From positions 24,081,364 to 24,145,363 of the forward strand of contig NC_068977.1 of the NCBI RefSeq assembly GCF_016808095.1: a stretch of 64,000 nt of DNA, given 5' to 3'. Source of the stretch: Vigna angularis. Lineage: Eukaryota; Streptophyta; Magnoliopsida; Fabales; Fabaceae. The first letter of the stretch is position 1. Each line of letters starts with the position of its first letter. The notes below the pieces were generated by a model. That model searched no databases, was not told where the DNA came from, and worked only from the letters and a program-made list of their open reading frames with translations. This document shows, one piece after another, positions 1 to 10,376 of the stretch. The position numbers and the translations under genes are program-made.

Positions 1-379
1 CTAGCAGTAATAGGGAAAGGATATTTGAATGGCTTTTCCCAATTGATCCAATTAAAACATAAAGAAGAAAAAAGACAAAGGAAGATCCCAGATCAGAGGA
101 TATGCCAAAGCTCCCAAGAAGCAGTGTAGCAAGCTTGGTGGTTTTTAAAATTGTTTGACCGCAGGCAGCAGCGATGGGGCACCAATGGCATGACGACGAA
201 GGGAGAAGGCGCGACCAAGAACGACAACGAGCAGTGGTAGGCGCGAGCACTGGCAGCACAAGGATGGCGCGGCCAGCCAAGGAGTGGTAGTGGTGGAGGA
301 ACTCACAGAAGAAAGAGCTACGCAGAGGAAGAATAGGAGAGCAAGAGGAAGGAGAAGCTTTTGCTTGATGCAAATAGGT
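1..379. other. no gene recognised
   Basis: No coding region, RNA gene or clear repeat boundary was seen. The stretch is mixed in composition and leads into a region with CACTA-style subterminal motifs, so it may be interior of a decayed transposon. Confidence 0.3.
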
Positions 380-1245
380 TAAGTTCAGTATTTGGCACCG
401 GTTAAAAGGCCAGCCCGAGGTATAAAGTGCTGGACAACATCAACGATTTCGATTCCTGATGAACCGATGTCTTAGGTCTGATGTAGCAGGTAAAGTTGCA
501 GGCAACGTAGCAGGTGTAGCAGAGGTATAGGCATCAGTGTCCTAGCCATCCGAGGCAATAGGGCCTTTTTTCTTATCTACAGTGCGGTGTGTAGTGGTAT
601 AGGCCTCGGGTCTTGGATTAACCGGTGCAATACCACTATTCTGCCTCAAGACTTAGATTAACCGATGTATATAACGTTATACGCTTCGGTTTTCACATAA
701 CCGAAACCTATATAGCGAGTTAAAAACCACATTTTTTACTATTGCAAACAACAAAACTCAATTTACCTCTAAGGGGAAGAATCAAAATAACCAAATCAAA
801 AAACCGTTTCAAACGATTTTGATCAATTAAAAAGCTTCCTAAATGTTGAAATTGGCCACGACACCAAACAAAAGCAAGTTTAAACGGTGAAAATGGATGG
901 AAAATGGCAGCATTCCGCAATGGAAGTCGGGTGTGAGAGGAGGAGGCTCTGAAACTGTTACACGCCAGGAAGACAATACGGTTCCTTTCGCGTTTTCTTT
1001 TTTTAACCTACGACATGTTATTACCTCGGTTCCCCACTTAACTGAGGCCTATTCCCCTAAAAAAAATTAAAAATTCATTTGAAATGACAATTTTGAAATA
1101 TTTTTCAAACTATATGCATCGGTTCACCGCCAAAATCGAGGCCAAATCCTCTATCAAAAATTACATTTTTATTTAATGTTTAAAATTTGTTCAGATAAGG
1201 AAATAGGTCTTGGTTCCCGGAGGAACCGATGCCTATTCCTTTAAA
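380..1245. repeat. CACTA-like subterminal repeat relic
   Basis: Short words of the form CACCGGTT, AACCGATG, CCTCGGTT and AACCGAGG recur in both orientations, for example near 400, 600-700, 1025 and 1120-1235. The same vocabulary fills the ends of the intact CACTA element at 28630-31552, so this is most simply the subterminal part of a related element. No CACTAGTACA terminus was found on either side, so it is scored as a truncated relic. CACTA transposases bind such subterminal repeats; here no transposase is encoded. Confidence 0.5.
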
Positions 1246-1597
1246 GTCAAACTGTCAATTTAATGAAGGACTATATGTGCGAAGTATATCAAAACTTGCA
1301 GGGACTACATGCCAATTTCTCTTTTTGTTTTCTTTTGGCTATTGGAGAGAGGAGTGTGTGGTCTCTATTTCTTGTCTTGCATGGTCTTAGAAGAGAGAGA
1401 AAGTTGGTTTGTTTTATTTTTGGGCACGTGAAAGTTTAGGGAGTGTGGATCCCTCCCCCTTTCTTTTTTTAGGCTTCGAGAGAGAGGAAGGCCTTTAAAA
1501 ACCAGAGAAAAACCATATTTGGGACGTAGAGGCTCTTTTAATCAAATCCAAGACTGCGTTTTGGTATAAGGATAGGATCACTTATCCTTCTAGTAGG
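1246..1597. other. unassigned intergenic DNA
   Basis: No ORF or known motif was recognised. It forms the left flank of the gypsy insertion and ends in the target-site copy GGTTA (1598-1602). Confidence 0.3.
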
Positions 1598-1602
1598 GGT
1601 TA

Positions 1603-2078
1603 TGTAACGGGTGAGAAAAATGAAAGTCTAACAAATGCTGAGCTGGATGTGGGGGACAGGTCTGTCATACCAGAAAATCATTTAGCAGATGATCCACAAG
1701 GAAAAGGGAGCAGGAAAAGCATGAGGCGTAAGAGAGAGAATATATTTATGAAGGATTACGTGCTCTAGCGGAGATATGCGTGTGATATGTTCTCTCTGAC
1801 CAATTCTGTTATTCCCCTTCTTCTTACTGTACAACCTCTCCTTCTGAAATTCTTCTTCTATGAATGAACCAGGTTAATCCAATGTGAGATGGCTATTGGG
1901 ATGCTTCAGTTATTGGCTGAATACCTGTCACTATATTGTTCAGTTTCCTTTTGTTCACTATGAAATACCCATATCAGACCTCTGTCATATTTTGATTACA
2001 ATAAAACTATCCCTTCCAGAGTTTATTTTTAATTCATTCTCTGTTTCTATTGTGGGGTTGTTTTTTGTTACTGTTTCA
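1603..2078 (+). repeat. 5' LTR of gypsy element
   Basis: It starts TGTAACGGG and ends TTTCA. It matches the 3' LTR over its whole 476 bp with four differences noted by eye. The first 165 bp correspond to coding sequence in the 3' copy, because the polyprotein reads into the 3' LTR. Confidence 0.93.
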
Positions 2079-2079
2079 T

Positions 2080-2097
2080 TGGTGCTTTCATTGACGC
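2080..2097 (+). other. primer binding site of gypsy element
   Basis: TGGTGCTTTCATTGACGC begins one base after the 5' LTR. The leading TGG pairs with the CCA end of a tRNA. I could not assign the tRNA confidently. The gag ATG (2099) follows directly. Confidence 0.7.
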
Positions 2098-2098
2098 C

Positions 2099-2719
2099 AT
2101 GGCTGAGAACACCCGTTTGAAGGACCTACAAGCAGAAGTACGTAGTCATTCCGAGGAACTTCGCAAACTTATGGATCTTCTTGAAATTCGTGACAGGGAA
2201 CAACAGGCTCATACTCAACAAGTTCAGGCTGATGCGCAAGCTCGTATGGATCAACTTCAACAATCGTTAGAGTTAATCGTGAAATCGCAATCTCAGTTTC
2301 ATGGTGCCACTTCGGGAGCAACTCCGTTGCAGGTTGCGCTACCGGCTAAGGACATATCCTTGGGATTCCCCCATTTCGATGGTCAATCATCAGTGTTAGA
2401 GTGGATTTTTAAGGCTGAAAAGTTCTTTAACTATCACCACACGCCGGATGCGGAGAGAGTCGAAATTGCTGCAATGCATTTCGAAAAAGATGTAGTGCCT
2501 TGGTTTCAAATGCTGCAAAGGTTATCTGCGGTGCAAACATGGACAGAATTGAAGCGCGCTTTGGAATCTCAGTTTGGACCCTCTCCTTTTGATTGTCCAA
2601 TGGCAGAGCTCTTTAAATTAAGCCAAACTAGCACAGTTTCTGATTATTACTTGAAGTTTATGTCGTTGGCGAATAGATCCATGGGGTTATCTGATGAAGC
2701 TTTATTAAATTGTTTTTAA
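2099..2719 (+). pseudogene. gag, N-terminal part, ends at a frameshift
   Basis: This 206-codon frame encodes the retroelement Gag structural protein. Residues 1-60 are coiled-coil-like and rich in Glu, Gln and Arg. A retrotransposon gag domain follows from about residue 90, with the pattern W-I-x-K-A-E-x-F-F and later PW. The ATG at 2099 is the first one after the primer site. The frame hits a stop at 2717-2719 inside a T-rich run (TGTTTTTAAG), and gag homology continues without a gap in the overlapping -1 frame. A one-base loss is the simplest cause, because related elements normally have a single gag-pol ORF. A programmed -1 shift is a less likely alternative. Confidence 0.85.
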
Positions 2720-5700
2720 GTGGGTTAAATGCTGAGATTAGACGTGATGTGGTGGTTCAAACTCCTACTTCTTTGTTGCGAGCAGTAGCTTTGGCAAAGT
2801 TATACGAGGAACGATACTTCCCCACGGTTAAATTTAATCATGTGCCTGTTAGACGATATTCTCCATTGTCTTCAACGAGTTTGCATACATCACAGCAACC
2901 TCTAAAAATTGGGGTTAAACCATATCTTCCACCATTATTACCAAAACCTACAATTCCACCTTTGATCAATAGTAATGTCAGAAGAATTAGTCCAGCGGAA
3001 ATGCAACTTCGTAGAGAAAAGGGATTATGTTATTTTTGTGATGACAAATTTACTTTTAACCGCAAGTGTCCAAATAGACAGTACTTGTTTTTGAATTTGG
3101 AGGATGACTCGTTGGATCATGATTATGAGCCGCCACCAGATATTGATCAGCAGGTTGTTAATGAAGATATTGCGATTGATGAGCATCATTTATCTCTGAA
3201 TGCTCTTAAAGGTGGAGTGGGGGTGGGTACAATTAGATTTTTAGCTTACATTGATAAGCTACCTGTTACGGTTTTGGTGGATGGAGGGAGTTCAGACAAT
3301 TTTTTGCAACCTCGCCTAGCAAAATTCTTGAAGCTTTCGGTGGAACCAGCACCCATGTTCAAAGTCATGGTCGGCAATGGAAATTATATGGCAGCCGAGG
3401 GTTTCATTCAGAAATTGACCCTCCATGCTCAAGGGCATTTATTTCACATACCTGTCTATTTACTTCCAATTTCAGGGGCTGATCTGATTTTGGGAGCTAA
3501 CTGGTTGAAAACCTTAGGTCCCCATGTAGCCGATTATGAATCCTTGAATTTAAAATTTTTGTATCAAGGTAAATTTGTAACATTACAAGGAGATGTTGAT
3601 TATGTTCCGCTGCAGGCTCAATTGCATCATATCCGCAGGATGGTCCACCCAAATTCCATTGCCGAGGTTTATAGCATGCAAATGGTGGATACTAATGTGC
3701 ACTCTTTGCCTTTGACAGAGTTACCATCTAATATAGACCCTGAAATTGCTTTACTATTGCGCACTTATGTTTCTGTGTTCCATACACCTTCCAATTTGCC
3801 TCCTCCTCGTGCACATGACCATTCTATTCCATTAATGGAAGGATCAACTCCGGTGAAGGTGAAACCATATCGCTATCCTCATAGTCAAAAAGAAGAGATT
3901 GAACGGCTTGTTACTGATATGCTTCAGGAAGGGATTATACAACCAAGTAAGAGCCCTTTTTCTTCACCAATTATACTTGTGAAAAAGAAAGATGGTTCTT
4001 GGCGAGTTTGCACTGATTATAGAGCATTGAATGCAATTACTATAAAGGACAGTTTTCCAATACCAACTGTGGATGAGCTGATTGATGAACTTTTTGGTGC
4101 CATGATTTTTTCTAAGTTAGATTTGAGATCAGGGTATCATCAAATCTTGTTGAACCCGCAGGATCGTTACAAAACCGCTTTTCGTACACATCATGGACAT
4201 TTCGAATGGCTTGTCATGCCCTTTGGATTAACAAATGCTCCAGCCACTTTTCAAAGTCTTATGAATCATATTTTTCAAGGATTATTGAGAAAATTTGTTC
4301 TTGTTTTTTTCGATGATATCCTTGTATATAGTTCTTCATTCAAGGACCATGTGTATCATTTAGAGGTGGTTTTGAAGATTTTACAGCAGCACCAGTTGTA
4401 TGCACGGTTTTCCAAATGTTCATTTGGCGTTGAAGAAATTGATTATCTTGGTCACACCATTTCTGGATCTGGGGTTGCCATGGATGATAGCAAGGTAGAA
4501 GCTGTCAAATTGTGGCCACGACCCAGTAACTTGAAACAACTGCGTGGGTTCCTTGGTCTCACTGGGTATTACCGGCGATTTGTTAAAGGGTATGCCCAAA
4601 TAGCTGCTCCACTAACAGAATTGTTGAAGAAAAATGCCTTTAAATGGACTGAAGCAGCAACCATGGCCTTTATCCAATTGAAGGAAGCACTCACTACAGC
4701 ACCGGTCTTGGCACTACCAAATTTTTCGGTTCCTTTTGTTCTGGAAACAAATGCTTCTGGGTTGGGGGTCGGAGCAGTTTTAAGTCAAGGTAATCATCAC
4801 GTTGCTTATTTCTCTAAGAAATTGTCTACGAGAATGCAAAAGCAGTCTGCATATACTCGAGAATTTTACGCGATCACCGAGGCCTTGGCCAAATTTCGAC
4901 ACTACTTGTTGGGCCACAAGTTTATTATTCAAACAGATCAGAAGAGCTTAAAGGAATTAGTAGAGCAACGTTTGCAGACTCCGGAACAGCAACAATGGTT
5001 ACCAAAGTTTTTGGGTTTTGATTTTACAATCCAATATAAACCGGGAAAAGAGAATGTTCCCGCCGATGCATTATCTAGAAGTATTATGATGGCATGGTCA
5101 GAACCAAATAGTCAATGGCTAAAAAAGGTGGCTGCAGTATCTCAACAGGATAGACGGTTGAAGGATTTATATGATCAGTGTTTGGCTGATAAGTTGAAGT
5201 CTCCAGAATATTTAATCAAGGATGGATTATTGATTTGGAAGGGTCGTATAATGCTGCCAGAGGATGATGATATTATCAATCAGGTGCTCTTGGAATTTCA
5301 TTCTTCCAAGATCGGAGGACATGCTGGAGTTGCCAAAACAGTGGCTAGAATTTCTTCCCAATTTTTTTGGCCTGCCATGCAACAGAGGATTAGAAAATTT
5401 GTGCGGGAATGCCAAATTTGCCAACAAGCTAAAGTACAGTAAGCTTTACCTGCGGGGTTATTACAGCCCTTGCCAATTCCATTACATGTGTGGGATGACA
5501 TAGCAATGGATTTCATTACTTGCTTGCCCTTGTCCCATGGGTTTTCCACAATTCTGGTAGTAGTTGACCGACTTTCCAAGTTTGGTCATTTCATTCCACT
5601 TAAGGCACAATATACAAGTAAGACAGTTGCTGAAGTTTTTATTAACAACATAGTTAAGCTGTATGGTATCCCTCGTTCCATAGTCTCTGACAGGGACAGA

Positions 5701-6735
5701 GTTTTCATTAGATCATTTTGGCAACATCTTTTCAAAGCTCAAGGTACTACACTTGCTATGAGTTCCTCATACCATCCACAGTCAGATGGACAGACCGAGG
5801 TTTTGAATAAAACATTAGAAATGTATCTTCGATGTTTCGTTTTTGAAAATCCAAAAGGATGGTATTATATGCTTCCTTGGGCTCAATTTTGGTACAATTC
5901 TTCCTTGCACTAGAGTATTGGTATGTCCCCTTTCAAGGCTTTATATGGGAGAGACCCTCCTACAGTTATAAGGTAGGAAATTGCTTCTACAGATCCTGTT
6001 TCTGTACAAGATATGCTACAAGCTCGTGATACACTCCTGCAGCAATTGAAAACAAATTTACTTAAGGCTCAACAGTATATGAAACAACAAGCTGATAAAA
6101 GACGAAGGGATATACAGTTTGCAGTAGGAGAATTGGTCTTAGTCAAACTACAACCTTATAGACAACATTCTGTTGCCTTGAGGAAAAATCAGAAATTAAG
6201 TATGCGGTATTTTGGTCCGTTTGAAGTGGTGGAAAAAATTGGAAATGTTGCTTATAGACTTAGGTTGCCTGCTACTACAAGAATTCACCCTGTGTTCCAT
6301 GTCTCCTTGCTTAAGGCTTTTCAGGGTAATCCTTCACGAACTTATTTGCCTTTGCCTTTGACTACCACTGATATTGGTCCAGTTGTTCATCCTTTGAAAA
6401 TTTTGGAATCTAGAACCATTATACGACAGTCTCAACCGATTCCTCAAATTTTAATTCAATGGGATTCCTTGGATACCACTGATGCCACTTGGGAGGATGT
6501 AGCTGAGATACAACAGTCTTTTCCAGAATTCAACCTTGAGGACAAGGTTGTTTTCAATGGGAGGAGTATTGTAACGGGTGAGAAAAATGAAAGTCTAACA
6601 AATGCTGAGCTGGATGTGGGGGACAGGTCTGTCATACCAGAAAATCATTTGGCAGGTGATCCACAAGGAAAAGGGAGCAGGAAAAGCATGAGGCGTAAGA
6701 GAGAGAATATATTTATGAAGGATTACGTGCTCTAG
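2710..6735 (+). pseudogene. gag C-terminus and pol of gypsy element with three internal stops
   Basis: One frame runs from the frameshift to a stop inside the 3' LTR. In order it holds the rest of Gag; a zinc knuckle whose usual His is Arg (codon at 3061); a protease with VDGGSS near 3275; reverse transcriptase with LDLRSGYHQ and an FFDD active site near 4310; RNase H in which the first catalytic Asp of the TDASG-type motif is Asn (codon 4750); an HHCC zinc-binding integrase region near 5310-5430; an integrase core with D, D and E conserved (MDFI, SDRD, TEVLN); and a chromodomain-like tail near 6385-6560. In-frame stops lie at 5440 (TAA), 5911 (TAG) and 5974 (TAG). The product cannot be made whole. 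Confidence 0.9.
6556..6566 (+). other. polypurine tract of gypsy element
   Basis: AATGGGAGGAG ends three bases before the 3' LTR, the expected site for plus-strand priming. It is imperfect because of one T, and it lies within the coding frame. Confidence 0.6.
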
Positions 6736-7045
6736 CGGAGATATGCGTGTGGTATGTTCTCTCTGACCAATTCTGTTATTCCCCTTCTTCTTACTGTACA
6801 ACCTCTCCTTCTGAAATTCTTCTTCTATGAATGAACCAGGTTAATCCAATGTGAGATGGCTATTGGGATGCTTCAGTTATTGGCTGAATACCTGTCACTA
6901 TATTGTTCAGTTTCCTTTTGTTCACTATGAAATACCCATATCAGACCTCTGTCATATTTTGATTACAATAAAACTATCCCTTCTAGAGTTTATTTTTAAT
7001 TCATTCTCTGTTTCTATTGTGGGGTTGTTTTTTGTTACTGTTTCA
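6570..7045 (+). repeat. 3' LTR of gypsy element
   Basis: TGTAACGGG to TTTCA, followed by the target duplicate GGTTA. The polyprotein frame continues into it as far as the stop at 6733-6735. Confidence 0.93.
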
Positions 7046-7050
7046 GGTTA

Positions 7051-7960
7051 CTATTCTTTCTTTAGGTTCAAACTAGGGGACTTTATGGATACCATTATTG
7101 CTACGCTTCAAGACTCGAATTACACCCTCTGAGTCTGTTTTAAGTGGGATATTATGAGTCTGTCCAGATGAAGTTTTGGTCGTATGAGGTGTTCACACGG
7201 GACCTTTATTTCTTTTCCTTGTTGTGCTTGCACAGTGTGATAAGTGAAAAGGATGGAGAGGGAGGATAAGCCGAGAGTGGTAGAGAGGAAGAAGGATTTT
7301 GGTGAAAAAGATGAAGACTTGGAAAGATAGTTTCGGGTAGGGTTTATGGAAGAAAATGAGTGAGGATTGTTCTGGGTCTTGGTGGGAAAGAGTCCTACGA
7401 GTGTAGAAGAGGGTTAAATAGAGAGCATCCTTCCTCCTTTGGCTTCAAGAGGTTACAAGTTGGTCTGCATGGGTTGTGGGAAGTGAGTGAGGCGTGGACG
7501 AGAGGGACTTACAAGGGTATTTAGGAAGGGAAAGATTCTGAAGAATGGGTTTGAAGGAGTAGAATCTAGAGGGGAAGAGCGAGAATAGTGGGCATGTTTA
7601 CGTAAAAGAAAGTGAAGGGAATGGGTAGAGGAAGAAAGGGAACATGAGTGGTCTCGGGTTGTTAGAAGAAGAGGGTGATTCTGGAAGAAGAAAAATAAAA
7701 GTGAAAGAAAGAAGAAATGGGTGCTTGGATTTATACAGAAGATCGGTTTCTGTTTTGAAAAAAACAACAAATGAGGGAATAGAAAAGAGAGGGATGTACG
7801 TGAATATTTATGGCAGAAAGAAAAAGAAAAAGAAAAAGAATGTGTTATTGTGAAAGAGAGAAAAAGAAAAGAGAGTGCATGAAGTTGCATGGAGTGGGCT
7901 ACATAGTAGAAGCTAAAGGAAGGAGAAAATGAGTGTTTCTTGAGAATTAGGGATCGCGTG
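7051..7960. other. purine-rich intergenic tract
   Basis: From about 7230 to 7940 the plus strand is strongly biased to A and G, with many GAAGAA, GAGAGA and AAAAAG blocks. Open frames on the minus strand here are low-complexity Ser, Phe and Leu runs and do not look like protein. No gene was recognised. The segment before 7230 is the right flank of the gypsy insertion. Confidence 0.4.
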
Positions 7961-7999
7961 AGTCCCACTTTGAAAATTAATAAAAATAATACTCTCTTT

Positions 8000-8983
8000 T
8001 AAATGGGAGTTGTTACCACAAAATCGTCTGTGTTTAAAAATTCTCATGTTTTGAAGTTTAATCAAATAACATTGAAACGAATAATCCGAAAACAACTTAA
8101 GGTCAAAACACAAAACTTAGAACTAGAATTCAAAACCTAAAAATTTTAGGAAAACACTTACGATCTTAGGAAATAGGAAAAACATCTAGGTTAAAACATT
8201 CAGACCCATGACTAAATGTTATTATGCCTAAAGCGTCTAAGAGAGTCGAATTTAAACGCTTGATGCGTATCATACCTGAAAAAGGTATAACTCTCCAAAA
8301 CAAAACAGGTCGAGACGATGTCTTTGTCAAAACACATTAAAAGATTAAACATTAAAATATAAAAAGAAAGTTTAAACATGCTAAATGTTATCTCTCTAAA
8401 AAAAATAAACCAAAAGAAGCGTTTACTTGACTAAACCATACCGTGAGCTTAAACAATACTTCGTACAATGATGAAGTCTCTATACAACGTTTGGTATCTT
8501 TAGAAAAGAGTTTAACTGTAAAACGCTACCTAAAGGTAGAAAATAAAAAAAAAATACTTTGTTATTCTGAGCAAACATTAAATGATATTAAATGTTTTCA
8601 ACGTTCAAAAAAAACAAAGCTGATAAGAAAACACATGTCTGCTGCATGCACAATTTACTCTACTCATGAAGATAAGTTATTCTACACGTATCCACAAAGC
8701 AATAGATCATATATCAAAAAGTGGACGTTAGAGACAAGTGAGATATTCACAGAATGTTCTTCACATCAAGCCATACCTAAAAAGAACATACAACCTACTT
8801 CAAGCAAAGTACTGAAAAAGCATGTTCTAACAAGTTGACTTACCCAATGACTGTTATCCAAAGAATAAAGAGAAAGCACAAGTATAATGGCTAAAAGCTC
8901 AGTCTAATAGACATATATCCATGAAGCCTTTAAATAGAAGAACTTTCAAAAGGAAAATCAAGAGGATAATTTAAGAGGATACT
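8000..8983 (+). repeat. left half of an LTR split by the Athila-like element (start uncertain)
   Basis: AT-rich sequence with no convincing gene. It is continuous with 14668 onward once the 8984-14667 insertion and one ATACT copy are removed. The right half has the look of a copia-type LTR end, so this is probably its U3 region. I could not fix the left terminus; a frame at 8443-8838 is Lys- and Ser-rich and not recognised. Confidence 0.4.
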
Positions 8984-10352
8984 TGATAATGCTAATTCTT
9001 ACCATTATCTAAGCATGAATTTAAGAGCAAAATCAACTCCTTTCTAGCTTGTAACTTGCTAAATCCTCTCTTTTATCTTAGTTTCATGAATAAATGTGTT
9101 TTAGGCTATATTGATGAGATTTCATCTATAATCCCTTTATTTTGTAGTAATACAATGATTGGAAGAACCTCCACGAAAAGTATAAAGCTGAACTAACCAC
9201 AGAAGCAAGCACATCTGCACAAAATAGAAGAAAACACAATGCTGCTGCAGAGACTCACGTCGGGCGCCTATTGACCTGGGCGGCGCCGGGCGTGAGGTAG
9301 CTGACCCATGGCGCGCCGGGCGCCGGTCTGTCGGGCCACCGGGCGCGACTTTTTGCTGATGTGGCAGAAACGCTTTATTTAACCCTGGAACGCGAAGGGC
9401 TTGGGGTCTTTGGTTCTTTGGAGGTCCGATTCTTCTACTGGAGCTCATGGAGGGCGTGAGGAGCTGCTGGGTTCCTCTACTTCTCTACCTTTGGGTCTCC
9501 TTCTTCTTCCATCTTCCACTTTGTAAGCTTTAGGGTTCTCCATGGAAATGGAGAACCAAACCCATCTTGTTGGGATTAGTTGTAGCCTTTGAATTCTTGT
9601 GTAATTGTTGAATGATTTGAATATATATATGCCTTTTCTATCAATTGCTAGTATTCTTGTTTCCGATCTTAAAGCTTGCATGTAATGGGAACGTTCATGA
9701 CTTGATTTTGGGGTTTTATGGATTATGGGAACGTAAGATGAAATCTTGAACTGAAATAAGAATCCTTGTGGGTCATTGATTCTAGGAATGGAAGATGATT
9801 CACATGTTGTCTTAGATCCCAGCTCTTTAATGCGGGTTTTGCTTGTTAGATTGCCAAGGAATTGGGGTTTGATAAGGAAAACCTAGGCCTTTCACCTAAG
9901 GAATTAGGGCTAGAGTGTTTTAGTGGATTGACTTTAGTAAATTGATAGAGAGGAGATAAAATTGGTTATACACAAGAGTGAATTGGTGAAAACTAGCCTT
10001 AGCAATGTCATTTCTTACCATTTCTAGTCTTTTTCATTTCCAAGTGCCTTCAATACCAAAGTCCAACCTTGTAATTATGTATGAATTTACATTCCTGCAC
10101 TTGTTCTGTATATTGATGTTATGTTATTGAGTCTATATGAGTTGTTAATCGCACAATTCTCTAGTATTACGAGTCTCTTGGGAAAACGATACCCGGTCTT
10201 ACCGGTTTATTACTTGAACGATTCGGTGCACTTGCCGAAATCGAGCCCAACAAGTATTTTTTGAGCTAACAAGTTTTTGGCGCCGCTGCCGGGGATTTGG
10301 GGATTGAACCCGAGTCCTAGCAACCGCTAACAAGTTAAGTTGGGCATCATCA
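8984..10352 (+). repeat. 5' LTR of Athila-like element
   Basis: TGATAATG to CATCATCA. It carries GC-rich GGCGCC/CGCCGGGCG words at about 9255-9350. Near its 3' end (about 10267-10284) it has a copy of the primer-site sequence, TGGCGCCGCTGCCGGGG, which recurs just outside the LTR. Confidence 0.92.
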
Positions 10353-10358
10353 AGTTTT

Positions 10359-10376
10359 TGGCGCCGTTGCCGAGGA
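10359..10376 (+). other. primer binding site, tRNA-Asp type
   Basis: TGGCGCCGTTGCCGAGGA lies six bases after the 5' LTR. Its spacing from the LTR is slightly larger than usual. A near-identical sequence lies about 90 bp upstream inside the LTR. Confidence 0.75.

Larger units (their letters stand above)
1603..7045 (+). mobile_element. Ty3/gypsy chromovirus-type LTR retrotransposon, near-complete but disabled
   Basis: This is a 5.4 kb element with two 476-bp LTRs starting TG and ending CA, flanked by the 5-bp duplication GGTTA (1598-1602 and 7046-7050). A primer site follows the 5' LTR and a purine tract precedes the 3' LTR. Domain order is Gag, zinc knuckle, protease, reverse transcriptase, RNase H, integrase, then a chromodomain-like tail; this is the Ty3/gypsy order and typical of chromoviruses. 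Small size and short LTRs suggest the Reina branch (inference). By eye the LTRs differ at four positions, all transitions, so the insertion is recent. The polyprotein nevertheless has one frameshift and three internal stops, so this copy cannot make its own enzymes. Confidence 0.93.

Noticed and set aside
7453..7968. 171-codon minus-strand frame
   Set aside because: Low-complexity Ser/Phe/Leu text caused by the purine-rich plus strand; no domain.
8443..8838. 131-codon frame left of the Athila-like element
   Set aside because: Lys/Ser-rich, inside the U3-like half of a split LTR, not recognised.
9137..9681. Minus-strand frames in the Athila-like LTR (repeated at 13452-13996)
   Set aside because: Duplicated only because the LTR is duplicated; no protein features.
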